From Pseudothermotoga sp. (GTDB lineage Bacteria; Thermotogota; Thermotogae; Thermotogales; DSM-5069), in contig JANXCS010000004.1 in the NCBI GenBank assembly GCA_025060105.1, positions 62,001-126,000 of the forward strand: DNA of 64,000 nt, read 5' to 3'. Under the pieces are notes generated by a model. It worked only from the letters and a program-made list of their open reading frames with translations. It searched no databases and had not been told where the DNA came from. Positions 17,307 to 25,907 of this stretch are shown piece after piece. Position 1 is the stretch's first letter. The number at the start of each line of letters is the position of its first letter. The position numbers and the translations under genes were made by a program.

Positions 17307-18389
17307 TCAGAACGGAAAGCTTATGGAAGGAACTTGGAAAGCTTTCAATGCATCTTCCGTGTCGGGTATGACGAGCTTACCATCTTTGATGAGTTTCGTC
17401 AGATATTCCAGCTCGGCTATGACTCTGTTTGGAATCATACCTTTGGTGTACTTCATCGGGCTGACGCCGGCGCCGTTCTCCTTCACACCCAAAATCTTCA
17501 AACCACCTTCGAAAGTACCTTCCCAAGCGCTCTTGACACCGTAATAACTGGCCATCGAGATACCCTTCATCGCACTGCACAGTACAACTCCAGGAGCCAT
17601 GTAGTCTTGGTCCACGTCAACACCTATGGCAAAGAAACCTTTACCGTTCTTCGTGACGTAGTCGATGATGTCGACCAGCTTGTCTGAACCTACGAGTGCC
17701 ACCATCTTCTCCCTCGCAGCCTCTATACCTCCGTTGCCACAAGCTCCGGCAGCCAAGAAAACTATGTCTGCTCCCTGTGCGTACTGCGCCATGGTCAAGT
17801 CCTTACCTTTCTTTGGATCCTCAAAATCGTTGGTGTAACCTCTCAAAATCTCGACTCTCTTCTTGTGGAGTGTGGAATAGATTTTCGCACCGGCTTCATA
17901 TCCATACCGGAACCTCTCGACCGGTGGTATCGGGATACCTCCAACGAAACCTATCTTGCCGGTGAACGTCATGGCTGCGGCGATGTAACCAGCGTAGAAG
18001 CCAGCGTGTTCCTCTTTGAACACGTAGCACAACACGTTCGGCAAACTCTGACCCTGAGGTGGCACGATGTCGATACCGACGAAGTATACCTTGGGGAACT
18101 GCTTGGCGACTTTGAACAGCGCATCGGTCATCATGAACCCAACCGCAAAGACCACGTCAGCTTCCTGTGCCGCACGGGTGAGGTTGGGGATGTAATCGGC
18201 TTGCTCGTACGACTGAATGACTTTACTTTCTGCGCCGATCTCTTTGGCAGCTCTCACGATACCCTCCCAAGTCCCGTCGTTGAAAGATTTGTCGCCGAGA
18301 CCTCCGATGTCTGTGACCATGATGACTTTGAATGCCATTGCGAAGACAGCGAGCACGACGACCAGCAACAATACCGTCAACTTTCTCAC
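17307..18389 (-). CDS. BMP/PnrA-family substrate-binding protein
   Basis: Extracytoplasmic binding protein of 360 residues, the receptor of the ABC transporter encoded downstream. It has a signal peptide (LTVLLLVVVLAVFAMA) without a lipobox Cys, so it is probably free or anchored otherwise; many relatives are lipoproteins. The PnrA/BMP pattern includes GLGDKSFNDGTWEG, QADYIPNLTRAAQ and GVDVDQDYMAPG. Members of this family bind purine or pyrimidine nucleosides, which fits the pyrimidine-nucleoside phosphorylase at the far end of the window. Start GTG 18389 with GGGGGAG upstream; it overlaps the previous gene by 4 bases. Confidence 0.9.
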   Translation of the reverse strand: MRKLTVLLLVVVLAVFAMAFKVIMVTDIGGLGDKSFNDGTWEGIVRAAKEIGAESKVIQSYEQADYIPNLTRAAQEADVVFAVGFMMTDALFKVAKQFPKVYFVGIDIVPPQGQSLPNVLCYVFKEEHAGFYAGYIAAAMTFTGKIGFVGGIPIPPVERFRYGYEAGAKIYSTLHKKRVEILRGYTNDFEDPKKGKDLTMAQYAQGADIVFLAAGACGNGGIEAAREKMVALVGSDKLVDIIDYVTKNGKGFFAIGVDVDQDYMAPGVVLCSAMKGISMASYYGVKSAWEGTFEGGLKILGVKENGAGVSPMKYTKGMIPNRVIAELEYLTKLIKDGKLVIPDTEDALKAFQVPSISFPF

Positions 18390-20317
18390 CGCAACTCCCC
18401 CTTTCTGAAGAGTTTCAAGAAGTTAACCACGGCGATGAAAATCCCACTCAGGAAGACCAACGGATTGACAAAAGAGTTCGTTTGGAATTCGATCAAAGGA
18501 GCTGTTTGCTCGACTATCAAAATCAAATCGCGACTGTTCGACCAACCAAAGATCGACACAGCTAAAAGTACGACGGCTGGTCCAATTGATATTTTAGGAC
18601 CCAAAAAGAAACTTGTCAAAAATACGAACATGGAGATCAGCAGGATCGAGAGCGAACGTTTATTCCTCACAACAGAGACGTGCGGTGCTTTCACTTCCTT
18701 CGAGTTGTTGAAAACTCGGTCCAAAAACGAAGTTTGCAGATCTGAAAGTATAGGATATTTGACGCTGAAGAGATCTTCTAGATGATTTTTGAACTCTTCT
18801 TTCAATTTGAAGGCCGCATAACTCACCAGCTTCGTGCTGTATTTCGTCAATGATGTTAGATCCCTCTCGAACGCCTTTTTCCTCGATCTTTCGTCCAGAA
18901 GGTAGAATCTCAAGCTGTTGGAAAGCGACTGAAACGTTTCAATCCTCGCTTTTGAACCAGTATAGCTGAAAAAGTTGGATCGATCGTCGAAGAAAGCACC
19001 GTAATTTCTTGAAATGATCACATCGGTTATGATACCTTGTGTCCGCAAACCAGACAGCGTTTCAACCAAATCGTTCAAGATCGCTTTCGTATCTTCTGAA
19101 GAAGTGTACATATTTGAAGACAATCTCCTCACATGAAAGGACAACTTGGACAGTTCGTCCATATAGAGTTCCTGCTTGAGTAAGTCATAATATTTCGACT
19201 CCAAGAACCGTTCGTGCCTGTCCATGGCCAATTCCGCACAATTGTATACAAACGGCAGAAAAGCTGTGAAAACTATCGCGGTGACAGACAAAACATCGAG
19301 CCAAACTGAACGCAGAGATTTTCTCAGCAACCTGAAGATCGAGAAAGTAAAACCCAGCACCAACACGAGTCCGTAAAACAGCGACTCGTACTTCGAAGTG
19401 GGATCGAAGAGAAAGAACAGATAGATCGTCTCGAACACGAACACGCAGTTCAGCGCGAAGAGTCGCGCTTTGAGTGATTTGAAGGACACGAGCAAAACCA
19501 CACCGTACAGAACGAACCTCATCCACCAGTAGTTTCTACGAACTGGTGTCGAACTCTGCACCAACTGCGCCACCTTCGACTGCAAATTCGTGATGGGCTT
19601 GACTATGTCCCTAGCGACGAAGGCGGCTTCTCTGTTTATGTGCGCCAAGATTCTTGTAGGATCTTTTTTAGCATTTTCAAACGCTCTCTGTACAGCTTGA
19701 GACAAAACCTCTTGAATGGCAGGGTCTGAATAAAACAACGCCAGATCGTGGAGGTGCTGCAAACTGGTCGGGGGATTGAAAACGTAGTCGGCTATTTCCA
19801 ATTGAAACCTCTGTTCAACGTCTACAGGAGGTTTTTCAGCAACAAGGCCAAGCTGATAAGAAATGACCCAAGCGAAAAAAGCTCTGGCCTCTTTAGTGAC
19901 GATGTCCCTATAACGTGTGAAGAAATCTATGAAAGAACTGTTTTTCATCACCTCGTCCGCGGTGAGATGTGTTCTTGTGAGCTTGCTGGAGAGATAAGAC
20001 AGAAATAATGCCGCTGCGAGCTGTTCTTCTTCTTTCTCGAAATTGTAGGATGAATAAATGAAATTGAGGTAATGTCCGAGATCGGGTGTAGCTTCCCTTT
20101 TATCCACGCTACCAGCAATGAGGAACCTGTAAAAGCGATAGAGCGAGAAATGTTCGAGTGATTCAACTGTTTGAAGCAAAAATGGATGTTGAATTGATCC
20201 AGATTCGTACTCTTGAACCAAATTCAAATACAACTTCAGAGCGTTCTCTGTTTCCAAAGCAAGACATGTTGTTAAAAAGAGAAGAACAACCACAATCAGA
20301 ATGATCGCTCTTTGCAC
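18386..20317 (-). CDS. Unknown polytopic membrane protein upstream of the nucleoside transporter
   Basis: A 643-residue protein I do not recognise. An N-terminal signal or first helix (IILIVVVLLFLTTCLA) leads into an alpha-helical extracytoplasmic region of about 240 residues; then four or five membrane helices (about 265-385, including FVLYGVVLLVSFKSL and SVTAIVFTAFLPFVY), a second helical soluble part (about 385-555) and two or three C-terminal helices (ILLISMFVFLTSFFLG, LVFLSGIFIAVVNFL). No catalytic motif is evident. GTG start with GGAGGATGA upstream. It is the first gene of the transporter run and overlaps the binding-protein start by 4 bases, so a sensory or accessory transport role is a guess. 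Confidence 0.65.
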   Translation of the reverse strand: MQRAIILIVVVLLFLTTCLALETENALKLYLNLVQEYESGSIQHPFLLQTVESLEHFSLYRFYRFLIAGSVDKREATPDLGHYLNFIYSSYNFEKEEEQLAAALFLSYLSSKLTRTHLTADEVMKNSSFIDFFTRYRDIVTKEARAFFAWVISYQLGLVAEKPPVDVEQRFQLEIADYVFNPPTSLQHLHDLALFYSDPAIQEVLSQAVQRAFENAKKDPTRILAHINREAAFVARDIVKPITNLQSKVAQLVQSSTPVRRNYWWMRFVLYGVVLLVSFKSLKARLFALNCVFVFETIYLFFLFDPTSKYESLFYGLVLVLGFTFSIFRLLRKSLRSVWLDVLSVTAIVFTAFLPFVYNCAELAMDRHERFLESKYYDLLKQELYMDELSKLSFHVRRLSSNMYTSSEDTKAILNDLVETLSGLRTQGIITDVIISRNYGAFFDDRSNFFSYTGSKARIETFQSLSNSLRFYLLDERSRKKAFERDLTSLTKYSTKLVSYAAFKLKEEFKNHLEDLFSVKYPILSDLQTSFLDRVFNNSKEVKAPHVSVVRNKRSLSILLISMFVFLTSFFLGPKISIGPAVVLLAVSIFGWSNSRDLILIVEQTAPLIEFQTNSFVNPLVFLSGIFIAVVNFLKLFRKGELR

Positions 20318-20339
20318 CGCTCATCCTCCGTACGTTTCA

Positions 20340-20381
20340 ATATTACCATAATCGAATGGCTTCCCAGAAAGGTGATATAAT
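20340..20381. promoter_or_regulatory. Divergent promoter region, transporter run / BTAD regulator
   Basis: For the plus-strand regulator there is a TATAAT at 20376-20381, about 25 bases before the ATG, with no good -35. For the minus-strand transporter run there is an extended -10 element, TGG followed by TAATAT, with the hexamer at 20340-20345. The two lie back to back in an 88-base spacer, so the regulator may act here. Confidence 0.4.
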
Positions 20382-20405
20382 AAGATGCAAACCAGGGGGT
20401 AACGA

Positions 20406-21371
20406 ATGCAGATATCCATATTTGGACAATTTAAAATCACGGACAACGAGGGTGAGGTACACGATCTTAAAGTTTTGAAATCGAGAAAGGCACGCGATCT
20501 ACTACGCTACTTTGTCGTGTTTCACCGAAGAAAAATTCCTGCAGAGCTTTTGTGTGAAATTTTCTGGCCTGGCATGGAAGAAAAGTACGCCCGAAGAAGC
20601 TTGCAAACGGCCGTGAGCTCGATCAGACGTTTTCTCAAGGAAGATCTACTGAGCTATCAAGATGGAACTTACTGCTTCGATGAAGAAGGTAGTGTGACCA
20701 TCGATGCTGAACAGTTTGAGAATTCAATTTTGAGAGCGAAATCCAGCAAAAACGATGAAAAAAGGTTCGTATCGCTCAAAGAAGCTGTTCAAAAGTACAC
20801 GAACGACGTGATGCCAGATTGTGTCTATCAAGATTGGATCGCACAGGCGAGGGAACATTACAAAGACTTGTTCATCGATGCTCTAATTGAATTGATAGAG
20901 TTGTACGAAAGAAAAGGAGATCGAGTTGAAGTTCGAAACCTTTCGAAAAAAGTCTTGAGCGAAGATCCCTTCAACGAAACGGCATGCTTGAGTTACATGA
21001 AAGCCACATCTGAGCTCGGCCACGAAATTGAAGCATTACAATTTTATGAGCGCTTCTCCAACAGAATGGAAAAAGAACTCGGTATACTCCCAAGTCAGGA
21101 ATTGAAGAGCTTTCATGACGAACTTGCTCTACTTCATAAACGGCCCGTCTGGATCATCACTATCAAAGTAAAGAAAATCAACGAAGCTGTAGAAGCGATC
21201 AAGAATCTTGTTAGAGAGAAAGACGAGATAAAAATCTTTTCGACCGAGAACGTCGGTGTCTTCGTAAAAGATGTCGATGGAAACACGGCAGAATCGATAC
21301 AGAAAAGGCTCGAGCAAATTCTAAAAGAACATTCCCTCGAAGCGAAAACTTCCCTCAGGCTGGCACGCTGA
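20406..21371 (+). CDS. BTAD/SARP-type transcriptional regulator
   Basis: A 321-residue protein with an OmpR-like winged-helix domain (about 1-95; KSRKARDLLRYFVVFHRR and EIFWPGMEEKYARRSLQTAV) followed by a bacterial transcriptional activator domain made of TPR-like helices (about 100-245; VYQDWIAQAREHYKDLFIDA, GHEIEALQFYERFSNRME). The last 75 residues are an added alpha/beta part of unknown role. This is the DNA-binding plus BTAD unit of AfsR/SARP and related regulators, without a nucleotide-binding or sensor domain. It is divergent from the unknown membrane protein and nucleoside transporter, which are its likely targets. RBS AGGGGG before ATG. Confidence 0.8.
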   Translation: MQISIFGQFKITDNEGEVHDLKVLKSRKARDLLRYFVVFHRRKIPAELLCEIFWPGMEEKYARRSLQTAVSSIRRFLKEDLLSYQDGTYCFDEEGSVTIDAEQFENSILRAKSSKNDEKRFVSLKEAVQKYTNDVMPDCVYQDWIAQAREHYKDLFIDALIELIELYERKGDRVEVRNLSKKVLSEDPFNETACLSYMKATSELGHEIEALQFYERFSNRMEKELGILPSQELKSFHDELALLHKRPVWIITIKVKKINEAVEAIKNLVREKDEIKIFSTENVGVFVKDVDGNTAESIQKRLEQILKEHSLEAKTSLRLAR

Positions 21372-21465
21372 AGGTTTCTGTTTTATTCTAAGCAATTTTT
21401 CAGTTTGAAATCAGCATTTTTTGAGTGCCACGTTTACGCTTTTTTGTGAAAGCGAGGTAAATTTC

Positions 21466-21798
21466 GTGGCTTACAAGTTCAAATGTATCGATTGTGGTAC
21501 CGTCAGTTATTCCACCGCCATGTTGAGGGGAAGAAAGTTGCCGAGGTGTAAAAAGTGTGGAGGTAAATTACTCCGAATCCAACCACCAATGAAGCTGGGG
21601 GAAATTCTCATAGAACTGGGGTTCATAACACGCAAAGATCTCGTTCGCGTTTTGAAAATTCAAAGAAAACTGACGAATCGATTGTCGCTTGGAAAGTTAC
21701 TCACAAAATTGAGACTTGTGAGCCAGAACGAACTTGAAAGAGCTCTGAAGATTCAAAAAGGTATGATGAGTGGAGAATCAGTACAAGACGTAGAGTGA
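21466..21798 (+). CDS. Zinc-ribbon protein with MshEN-like (PilB N-terminal) repeats
   Basis: A 110-residue protein. Residues 5-33 are a zinc ribbon with CIDC and CKKC pairs. Residues about 42-105 hold two copies of the helical motif found at the N-terminus of PilB/GspE ATPases: LGEILIELGFITRKDLVRVL and LGKLLTKLRLVSQNELERAL; compare LLEKGLITKEQLNRALENQ in the ATPase at 5908-7605. In some relatives this domain binds cyclic di-GMP. GTG 21466 is chosen over TTG 21421 because GAGGT precedes it and the zinc ribbon then starts at once. It overlaps btuD tail to tail by 21 bases. Function unknown. Confidence 0.7.
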   Translation: MAYKFKCIDCGTVSYSTAMLRGRKLPRCKKCGGKLLRIQPPMKLGEILIELGFITRKDLVRVLKIQRKLTNRLSLGKLLTKLRLVSQNELERALKIQKGMMSGESVQDVE

Positions 21799-22548
21799 AC
21801 CCGTCTCTGAGTCCACCACCAATTTGAAACGAGTGTTGTAAACTTGCTCTAAAAGCTTTTCTGTAAGAACTTCTTCTGGTTTACCGTCGGCTACGATCCT
21901 ACCTTCTTTCATCACCACGAGCCTGTCTGAGATCCGCACAGCGAAGTTTATTTCGTGAAACGCTGCGAGTATGGTTCTTCCTTCCTCATGTAAACGCTTA
22001 AGGATCTCAACGACCTCCACGGCGTGTCCTGGATCGAGGTGCGCGGTGGGTTCATCGAAGAGAATTATAGGGGTGTCTTGTGCCAAGATCCTGGCGATCG
22101 AAACTCTCCGTTTTTCCCCCGCGCTCAAACTGTTGAAATTCCTGTTCAAATATTGAAGTGCATCCACTTTCTGAAGCGCTTCCCTCACCTTCCGTAGATC
22201 GAATTCATCCCAAGAGGTAAAGAAACCCCTTTTGTGAGGGAGCCTACCGGTGAGTACAATCTGGCTGACGAGGAAGGGATAGACTGGATTCAAATCTTCC
22301 GTGACGAAACCAACGATCCTTGCGAGCTTTTTTCGACTCACCCGTGTTGGATCGATGCCAGCCACGGTCACAGTACCAAAAATCGGTCTCAACAATCCCG
22401 CAACGAGCCTCAGGAGGGTCGTTTTTCCAGAACCGTTGGGACCTATGAGGGAAACGAATTCTCCTTTCTTTACGTGTAGATCTATCGATTTTAGAATCAA
22501 TTGATCTGTGTAACCAAAATCCACTTTACTCAGTGATATTTCGATCAT
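21778..22548 (-). CDS. btuD: Cobalamin ABC transporter ATPase (BtuD-like)
   Basis: A 256-residue FecE/BtuD-type ATPase: Walker A GPNGSGKTTLL, Q-loop region near VGFVTEDLNPV, signature LSAGEKRRVSIA (LSAGE where LSGGE is usual), Walker B PIILFDEPTAHLD and H-loop AFHE. ATG 22548 is preferred to GTG 22557 because AAGGGTGA is at proper distance. It overlaps the permease gene by 23 bases and forms the third gene behind the cobalamin riboswitch. Confidence 0.9.
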   Translation of the reverse strand: MIEISLSKVDFGYTDQLILKSIDLHVKKGEFVSLIGPNGSGKTTLLRLVAGLLRPIFGTVTVAGIDPTRVSRKKLARIVGFVTEDLNPVYPFLVSQIVLTGRLPHKRGFFTSWDEFDLRKVREALQKVDALQYLNRNFNSLSAGEKRRVSIARILAQDTPIILFDEPTAHLDPGHAVEVVEILKRLHEEGRTILAAFHEINFAVRISDRLVVMKEGRIVADGKPEEVLTEKLLEQVYNTRFKLVVDSETGSLYVLY

Positions 22549-23527
22549 TCTGTTCACCCTTCTTGAGTAGCACCAGCATCACTGGTACCCCAACGAAGGC
22601 TGTGATCACTCCAATGGGCATTTCGGTGGGACTCACAATGGTCCGTGCGATCGCATCACACACGCACAAAAAAATGGAACCGATGATAGCACTCGAGACG
22701 AACAGAACCCTGTGGTCATTCCCAAAGACCCTACGGGCCATGTGCGGTGTGATCAAGCCAACGAAACCTATGACTCCCGTGTTCGACACCACGGAAGCGG
22801 TCGCAAAGCTACCGAGAACGTAGACGATGACCTTCACGAGTTCGGTGTTCACACCGCTCATCTTCGCTTCGATTTCACCGATGGCCATGGCGTTCAGCTG
22901 GTTCGACAAACCCATCGCAACGAAGAAAAAGATCGCAAAACTGACGGAAGGACTGATTAGATCTTCCCATCCCACACCAGAGAGACTTCCAAACAACCAA
23001 ACGTAAGCGTGGGTTATGTTCCTTCTGAACAGCATGAGCAGTGTGATCGTTGCCGAACTGAACAGCACACTCACCATGACCCCACTGAGCACCAACTCCA
23101 CGATGGGTATCGTACCATTCCTTCTGGCGAGGAACATGGCTGAAAGTGAAGCGAACATGGCGAATGCGAAACTCAGTAGAGGCAATCTGTACAGATACTG
23201 AAAACTGCTCACCGTGGCAAGGTATATAGACAAAACCGCGCCAAAAGAGGCGCCGGAGGAGACGCCAAGGAGGTAAGGATCGACCAAAGGGTTTCGCAGC
23301 AATCCTTGAAACGATGCACCGACGGTCGCCAAACTCGCACCGGCCACCAGAGCCATCAGTACACGCGGAAGTCTCAAGTTCCAAACGATGTTTCTGTATC
23401 GAGAATTGCGATCGAAAATGGCCAAGATGACCTCCAAAAATTTCGTCTTGACAGTTCCGACCGATAGACACACCAAAACGATCAGTGTGAAAACGATGAT
23501 CAGAGCGAGCCAACTGAAAAGTTTCAT
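22526..23527 (-). CDS. btuC: Cobalamin ABC transporter permease (BtuC/FecCD family)
   Basis: A 333-residue permease with about ten helices. Family signatures are LRLPRVLMALVAGASLATVG and GLLRNPLVDPYLLGVSSGA near the N-terminus and GLITPHMARRVFGNDHR, the ATPase-coupling loop, in the C-terminal third. The family includes siderophore and B12 permeases; the riboswitch upstream points to B12 or cobinamide. Start ATG overlaps the binding-protein stop. Confidence 0.92.
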   Translation of the reverse strand: MKLFSWLALIIVFTLIVLVCLSVGTVKTKFLEVILAIFDRNSRYRNIVWNLRLPRVLMALVAGASLATVGASFQGLLRNPLVDPYLLGVSSGASFGAVLSIYLATVSSFQYLYRLPLLSFAFAMFASLSAMFLARRNGTIPIVELVLSGVMVSVLFSSATITLLMLFRRNITHAYVWLFGSLSGVGWEDLISPSVSFAIFFFVAMGLSNQLNAMAIGEIEAKMSGVNTELVKVIVYVLGSFATASVVSNTGVIGFVGLITPHMARRVFGNDHRVLFVSSAIIGSIFLCVCDAIARTIVSPTEMPIGVITAFVGVPVMLVLLKKGEQNDRNITE

Positions 23528-24417
23528 TTCCCGCCACCGTAGAAATCGCTGTAGAATTTTTCAACGAACTTCACCACTTGGGGAACTGGGAGAGTCAACA
23601 GATAGCCATCGTACACGTACACGCGTTTATTTTTCACAGCCTTCACAGCCTTCAAAGTTGGATGGTTCAAGATCTTTTCTTTTATCTGCTCCTCCGTAGC
23701 GGGTGCATAGTGAGTCACTATTATCACATCCGGATTCTGCGAGACGATGTACTCCATCGATAGTGGCAGAAAACCGTTCGGGCCTGTGAACATCGCCGCC
23801 ACGTTCGCACCACCAGCCAGTGTGATGAGTTCGTTGAGATAAGAACCCTGTCCACAAGTCCAGATTTCTCTCACGTCTGATCCAGGAACGTCCAGCATGC
23901 ATAGAACTTTGACTCTCTTATCGAGTGGTATGTTGTAGGCCTCTTTCGCGACCTTCAGGTAGTATTCTTCAAGCTCCTTAGCCAATTTTTTAGCTTTGTC
24001 TGGTACACCCATGATGGTTCCGACCAAGATCAGATCGTTCAAAATCTGTTGAACCGTGTTGGCATTCAGAACAACCACTGTGAGCTTCTGCTCTTCAAGT
24101 TTCGCAACCTCGGGAAGTTGAAAACCACCGAAAATCAAGACCAAGTCCGGGTTGAGGCTGACGATCTTTTCCACGTTCAATGGAAACAGATCTCCTATCT
24201 TTTCGGCTTTGAAATCGTCCCAGTTCGTGACTGCGATTATTCTGTTCTCTAGACCTAAATATTGGAGAAACTTCGTGGTGGATGGTGCTGCGCAGATGAC
24301 CCTCTCTGGCCGTTTCGAGATCGTGACCAATCTGCCCGCATCGTCGATGATGGTTATCGGATAGGCCAAGAGCAGAGTTACCAGTAGAACGAAAAGAACA
24401 GTCAAAAACCTCTTCAC
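23524..24417 (-). CDS. btuF: Cobalamin-binding periplasmic protein (BtuF-like)
   Basis: A 297-residue class III binding protein: signal peptide (LTVLFVLLVTLLLAY, no lipobox Cys), then DDAGRLVTISKRPERVICAA and NPDLVLIFGGFQLPEV, typical of BtuF/FhuD-type receptors joined by one long helix. GTG 24417 is the start, with AGGAGGTG upstream; the open frame runs further up through the riboswitch but that part is not coding. It is first in the btuFCD run and is the gene whose leader carries the riboswitch. Confidence 0.9.
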   Translation of the reverse strand: MKRFLTVLFVLLVTLLLAYPITIIDDAGRLVTISKRPERVICAAPSTTKFLQYLGLENRIIAVTNWDDFKAEKIGDLFPLNVEKIVSLNPDLVLIFGGFQLPEVAKLEEQKLTVVVLNANTVQQILNDLILVGTIMGVPDKAKKLAKELEEYYLKVAKEAYNIPLDKRVKVLCMLDVPGSDVREIWTCGQGSYLNELITLAGGANVAAMFTGPNGFLPLSMEYIVSQNPDVIIVTHYAPATEEQIKEKILNHPTLKAVKAVKNKRVYVYDGYLLTLPVPQVVKFVEKFYSDFYGGGK

Positions 24418-24444
24418 GAAAAACACCTCCTCGGCAAAATTTTT

Positions 24445-24475
24445 CACCACCCTCTCGGTTCCGGAGAGAGTGGTG
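24445..24475 (-). terminator. Hairpin of the riboswitch expression platform
   Basis: CACCACTCTCTC pairs with GAGAGGGTGGTG over 12 positions with one G-U, loop of seven bases, followed in the transcript by AAAAATTTT. It sits between the B12 box and the btuF ribosome binding site. The short U run is weak, so control could be at termination or through the hairpin loop acting as L13. Confidence 0.55.
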
Positions 24476-24655
24476 CTCTCGTCGAAGGGCAGGTCTCCCG
24501 GCTTCCGGATCGCCCTACTCCCCACGCCTTCCCAGCTTTCCGCCAGTGGCACGTGTGGGTTTCGTCCCCGGTTACGGTGGCGCCCCCGCGCCGGATTTTC
24601 ACCGGCTTCCCTTTTGAACCTCCTCGGTACCCTCCGACGCCTCCATTCACTTTTC
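24445..24655 (-). promoter_or_regulatory. Cobalamin riboswitch of btuFCD
   Basis: Read on the minus strand, the leader holds the conserved blocks of an adenosylcobalamin riboswitch: AAAAGGGAAGCCGGTG with AATCCGGC, then GCGCCACCGTAACCGGGG, GGGAAGGCG and the B12 box AGCCGGGAGACCTGCC (24487-24503). A 12-bp hairpin follows at 24445-24475, then AAAAATTTT, then the AGGAGGTG of btuF. The hairpin may be the P13 element or an intrinsic terminator; both are compatible. Binding of cobalamin would lower btuFCD expression. Confidence 0.92.
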
Positions 24656-25888
24656 CGTTGTATTATACAACGACCTCACACCTTTCAAGAAAACAGGAAG
24701 AAGATAAGCAAAAGCAGGCAAAAACAAACGAATTTCTCTCAAGACTCCAACGGTGGCGTTCAAGATGAAGAAAGGTATCAACCAAGGCCAAGTCCTGCGG
24801 AAAAATTCATCTGACTTCATGTGATTGATAAAAACTAAGATCAAGGCAAAGAAGATCGCTGGGTACACCAAAGACCAAGGATCTGTAAAGTTGTCGATCC
24901 TGAAAAAAGCTGTGTAATACTCACTGCTTGGGAAAATGACTTTACTCCAAAGATACGTCATCAAAATTGGTGGTGCGGAATGAAGGAGTATCCTTATCAG
25001 ACTGGATAATCTTTTCTCAAAACGTGCCAGTCCGTAGAGTAGAGCGACGAAGAGCGCATGGTCTGTCCTGACAAAACACATCGCAACGATCGTTAAAAAG
25101 ATGCTCCACCAAGGTTTGTTTCGACGTATCAACCACATGGAAAAGACGAACAAAAAAACGGAGATCATGAACTCTTGCTGAGTGAAATCCGCATAGGAAA
25201 AAATGAGAAACACCGCGAAGCAGAAGAGCCCAAAATATGCCAGCATTTCGTTCTCAAAAGATCTCAACCAGAGGTACAACACGAAGAACAACAGAAAAGC
25301 GAAGACGAACTTCATCGTCGCATAACCGTTGATCAGTTTCGTTAGTTCGCTGTCGCTGTAGAAAACCTGCCTGACCTCGTAAGGCAAACTCTCCACGAGA
25401 CTGTGCGCAAAAGTGAAGGGATCGTAGAACCATTCTTTCCAACCGATTTGATTCGCGAAATTCATAACAAGACCGGTGACGATAGGATTTTTGGTCAACT
25501 CTGTCATTCTCTCTCTGATGAAAGATTCCAAACTCTTCACGAATTTCTCTCTTTCTCGAGTGGGAAAATGCGATTCAAGGTTGAGCTCGTTGTCGAGATT
25601 TGCAAGGGGACTTTCATCATAACCACACCATCTTTTCAAATGTCTGTAGGTGTTACAGTACCAACGCACAGGAGAGTATTTAAAGACATATTCGACGAGG
25701 AAATACGGTGCCACCCTGTACTGATTTGGGGCTGGTCCTTCGCCTCTAATGAATTTCAAATGATTGTAGTAAACCATGAATCTACCTGCGATCGCGTACA
25801 TGTTTTCAACCAACCAGAAGTTCACAGCGGTGACCACGTAAGCTATCACAAAAACTGTTAAAAGTAAAAAGAGCGTCTTTTTTCGCAC
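24647..25888 (-). CDS. Polytopic membrane protein, possible GT-C type glycosyltransferase
   Basis: A 413-residue protein with an N-terminal helix (LFLLLTVFVIAYVVTAV), a large extracytoplasmic loop of about 150 residues (NQYRVAPYFLVEYVF near residue 55), and then eight or nine membrane helices ending in a short basic tail. A big first loop followed by a helix bundle, and a QYR-type motif in that loop, recall GT-C lipid-linked sugar transferases, but I find no acidic pair that would settle it. Last gene of the UbiA-SMR-DUF362 set; GTG start with GAAGGGAGA upstream. Treat as an unknown membrane protein. Confidence 0.6.
   Translation of the reverse strand: MRKKTLFLLLTVFVIAYVVTAVNFWLVENMYAIAGRFMVYYNHLKFIRGEGPAPNQYRVAPYFLVEYVFKYSPVRWYCNTYRHLKRWCGYDESPLANLDNELNLESHFPTREREKFVKSLESFIRERMTELTKNPIVTGLVMNFANQIGWKEWFYDPFTFAHSLVESLPYEVRQVFYSDSELTKLINGYATMKFVFAFLLFFVLYLWLRSFENEMLAYFGLFCFAVFLIFSYADFTQQEFMISVFLFVFSMWLIRRNKPWWSIFLTIVAMCFVRTDHALFVALLYGLARFEKRLSSLIRILLHSAPPILMTYLWSKVIFPSSEYYTAFFRIDNFTDPWSLVYPAIFFALILVFINHMKSDEFFRRTWPWLIPFFILNATVGVLREIRLFLPAFAYLLPVFLKGVRSLYNTTEK
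24662..24688 (-). promoter_or_regulatory. Putative promoter of the riboswitch leader
   Basis: TATAAT on the minus strand at 24662-24667 with TTGAAA 15 bases upstream (24683-24688), a slightly short spacer. The expected transcript start near 24655 is just before the first riboswitch block. The promoter lies inside the 3' end of the preceding gene. Confidence 0.55.
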
Positions 25889-25907
25889 GGTTCTCCCTTC
25901 TCACTGT

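Noticed and set aside
17865-18785. Plus-strand open frame of 306 codons
   Set aside because: Shadow of the binding-protein and membrane-protein genes on the minus strand; no ribosome site or known motif.
24418-24552. Upstream extension of the BtuF frame
   Set aside because: This stretch is the cobalamin riboswitch; GTG 24417 with AGGAGGTG and a signal peptide is the real start.
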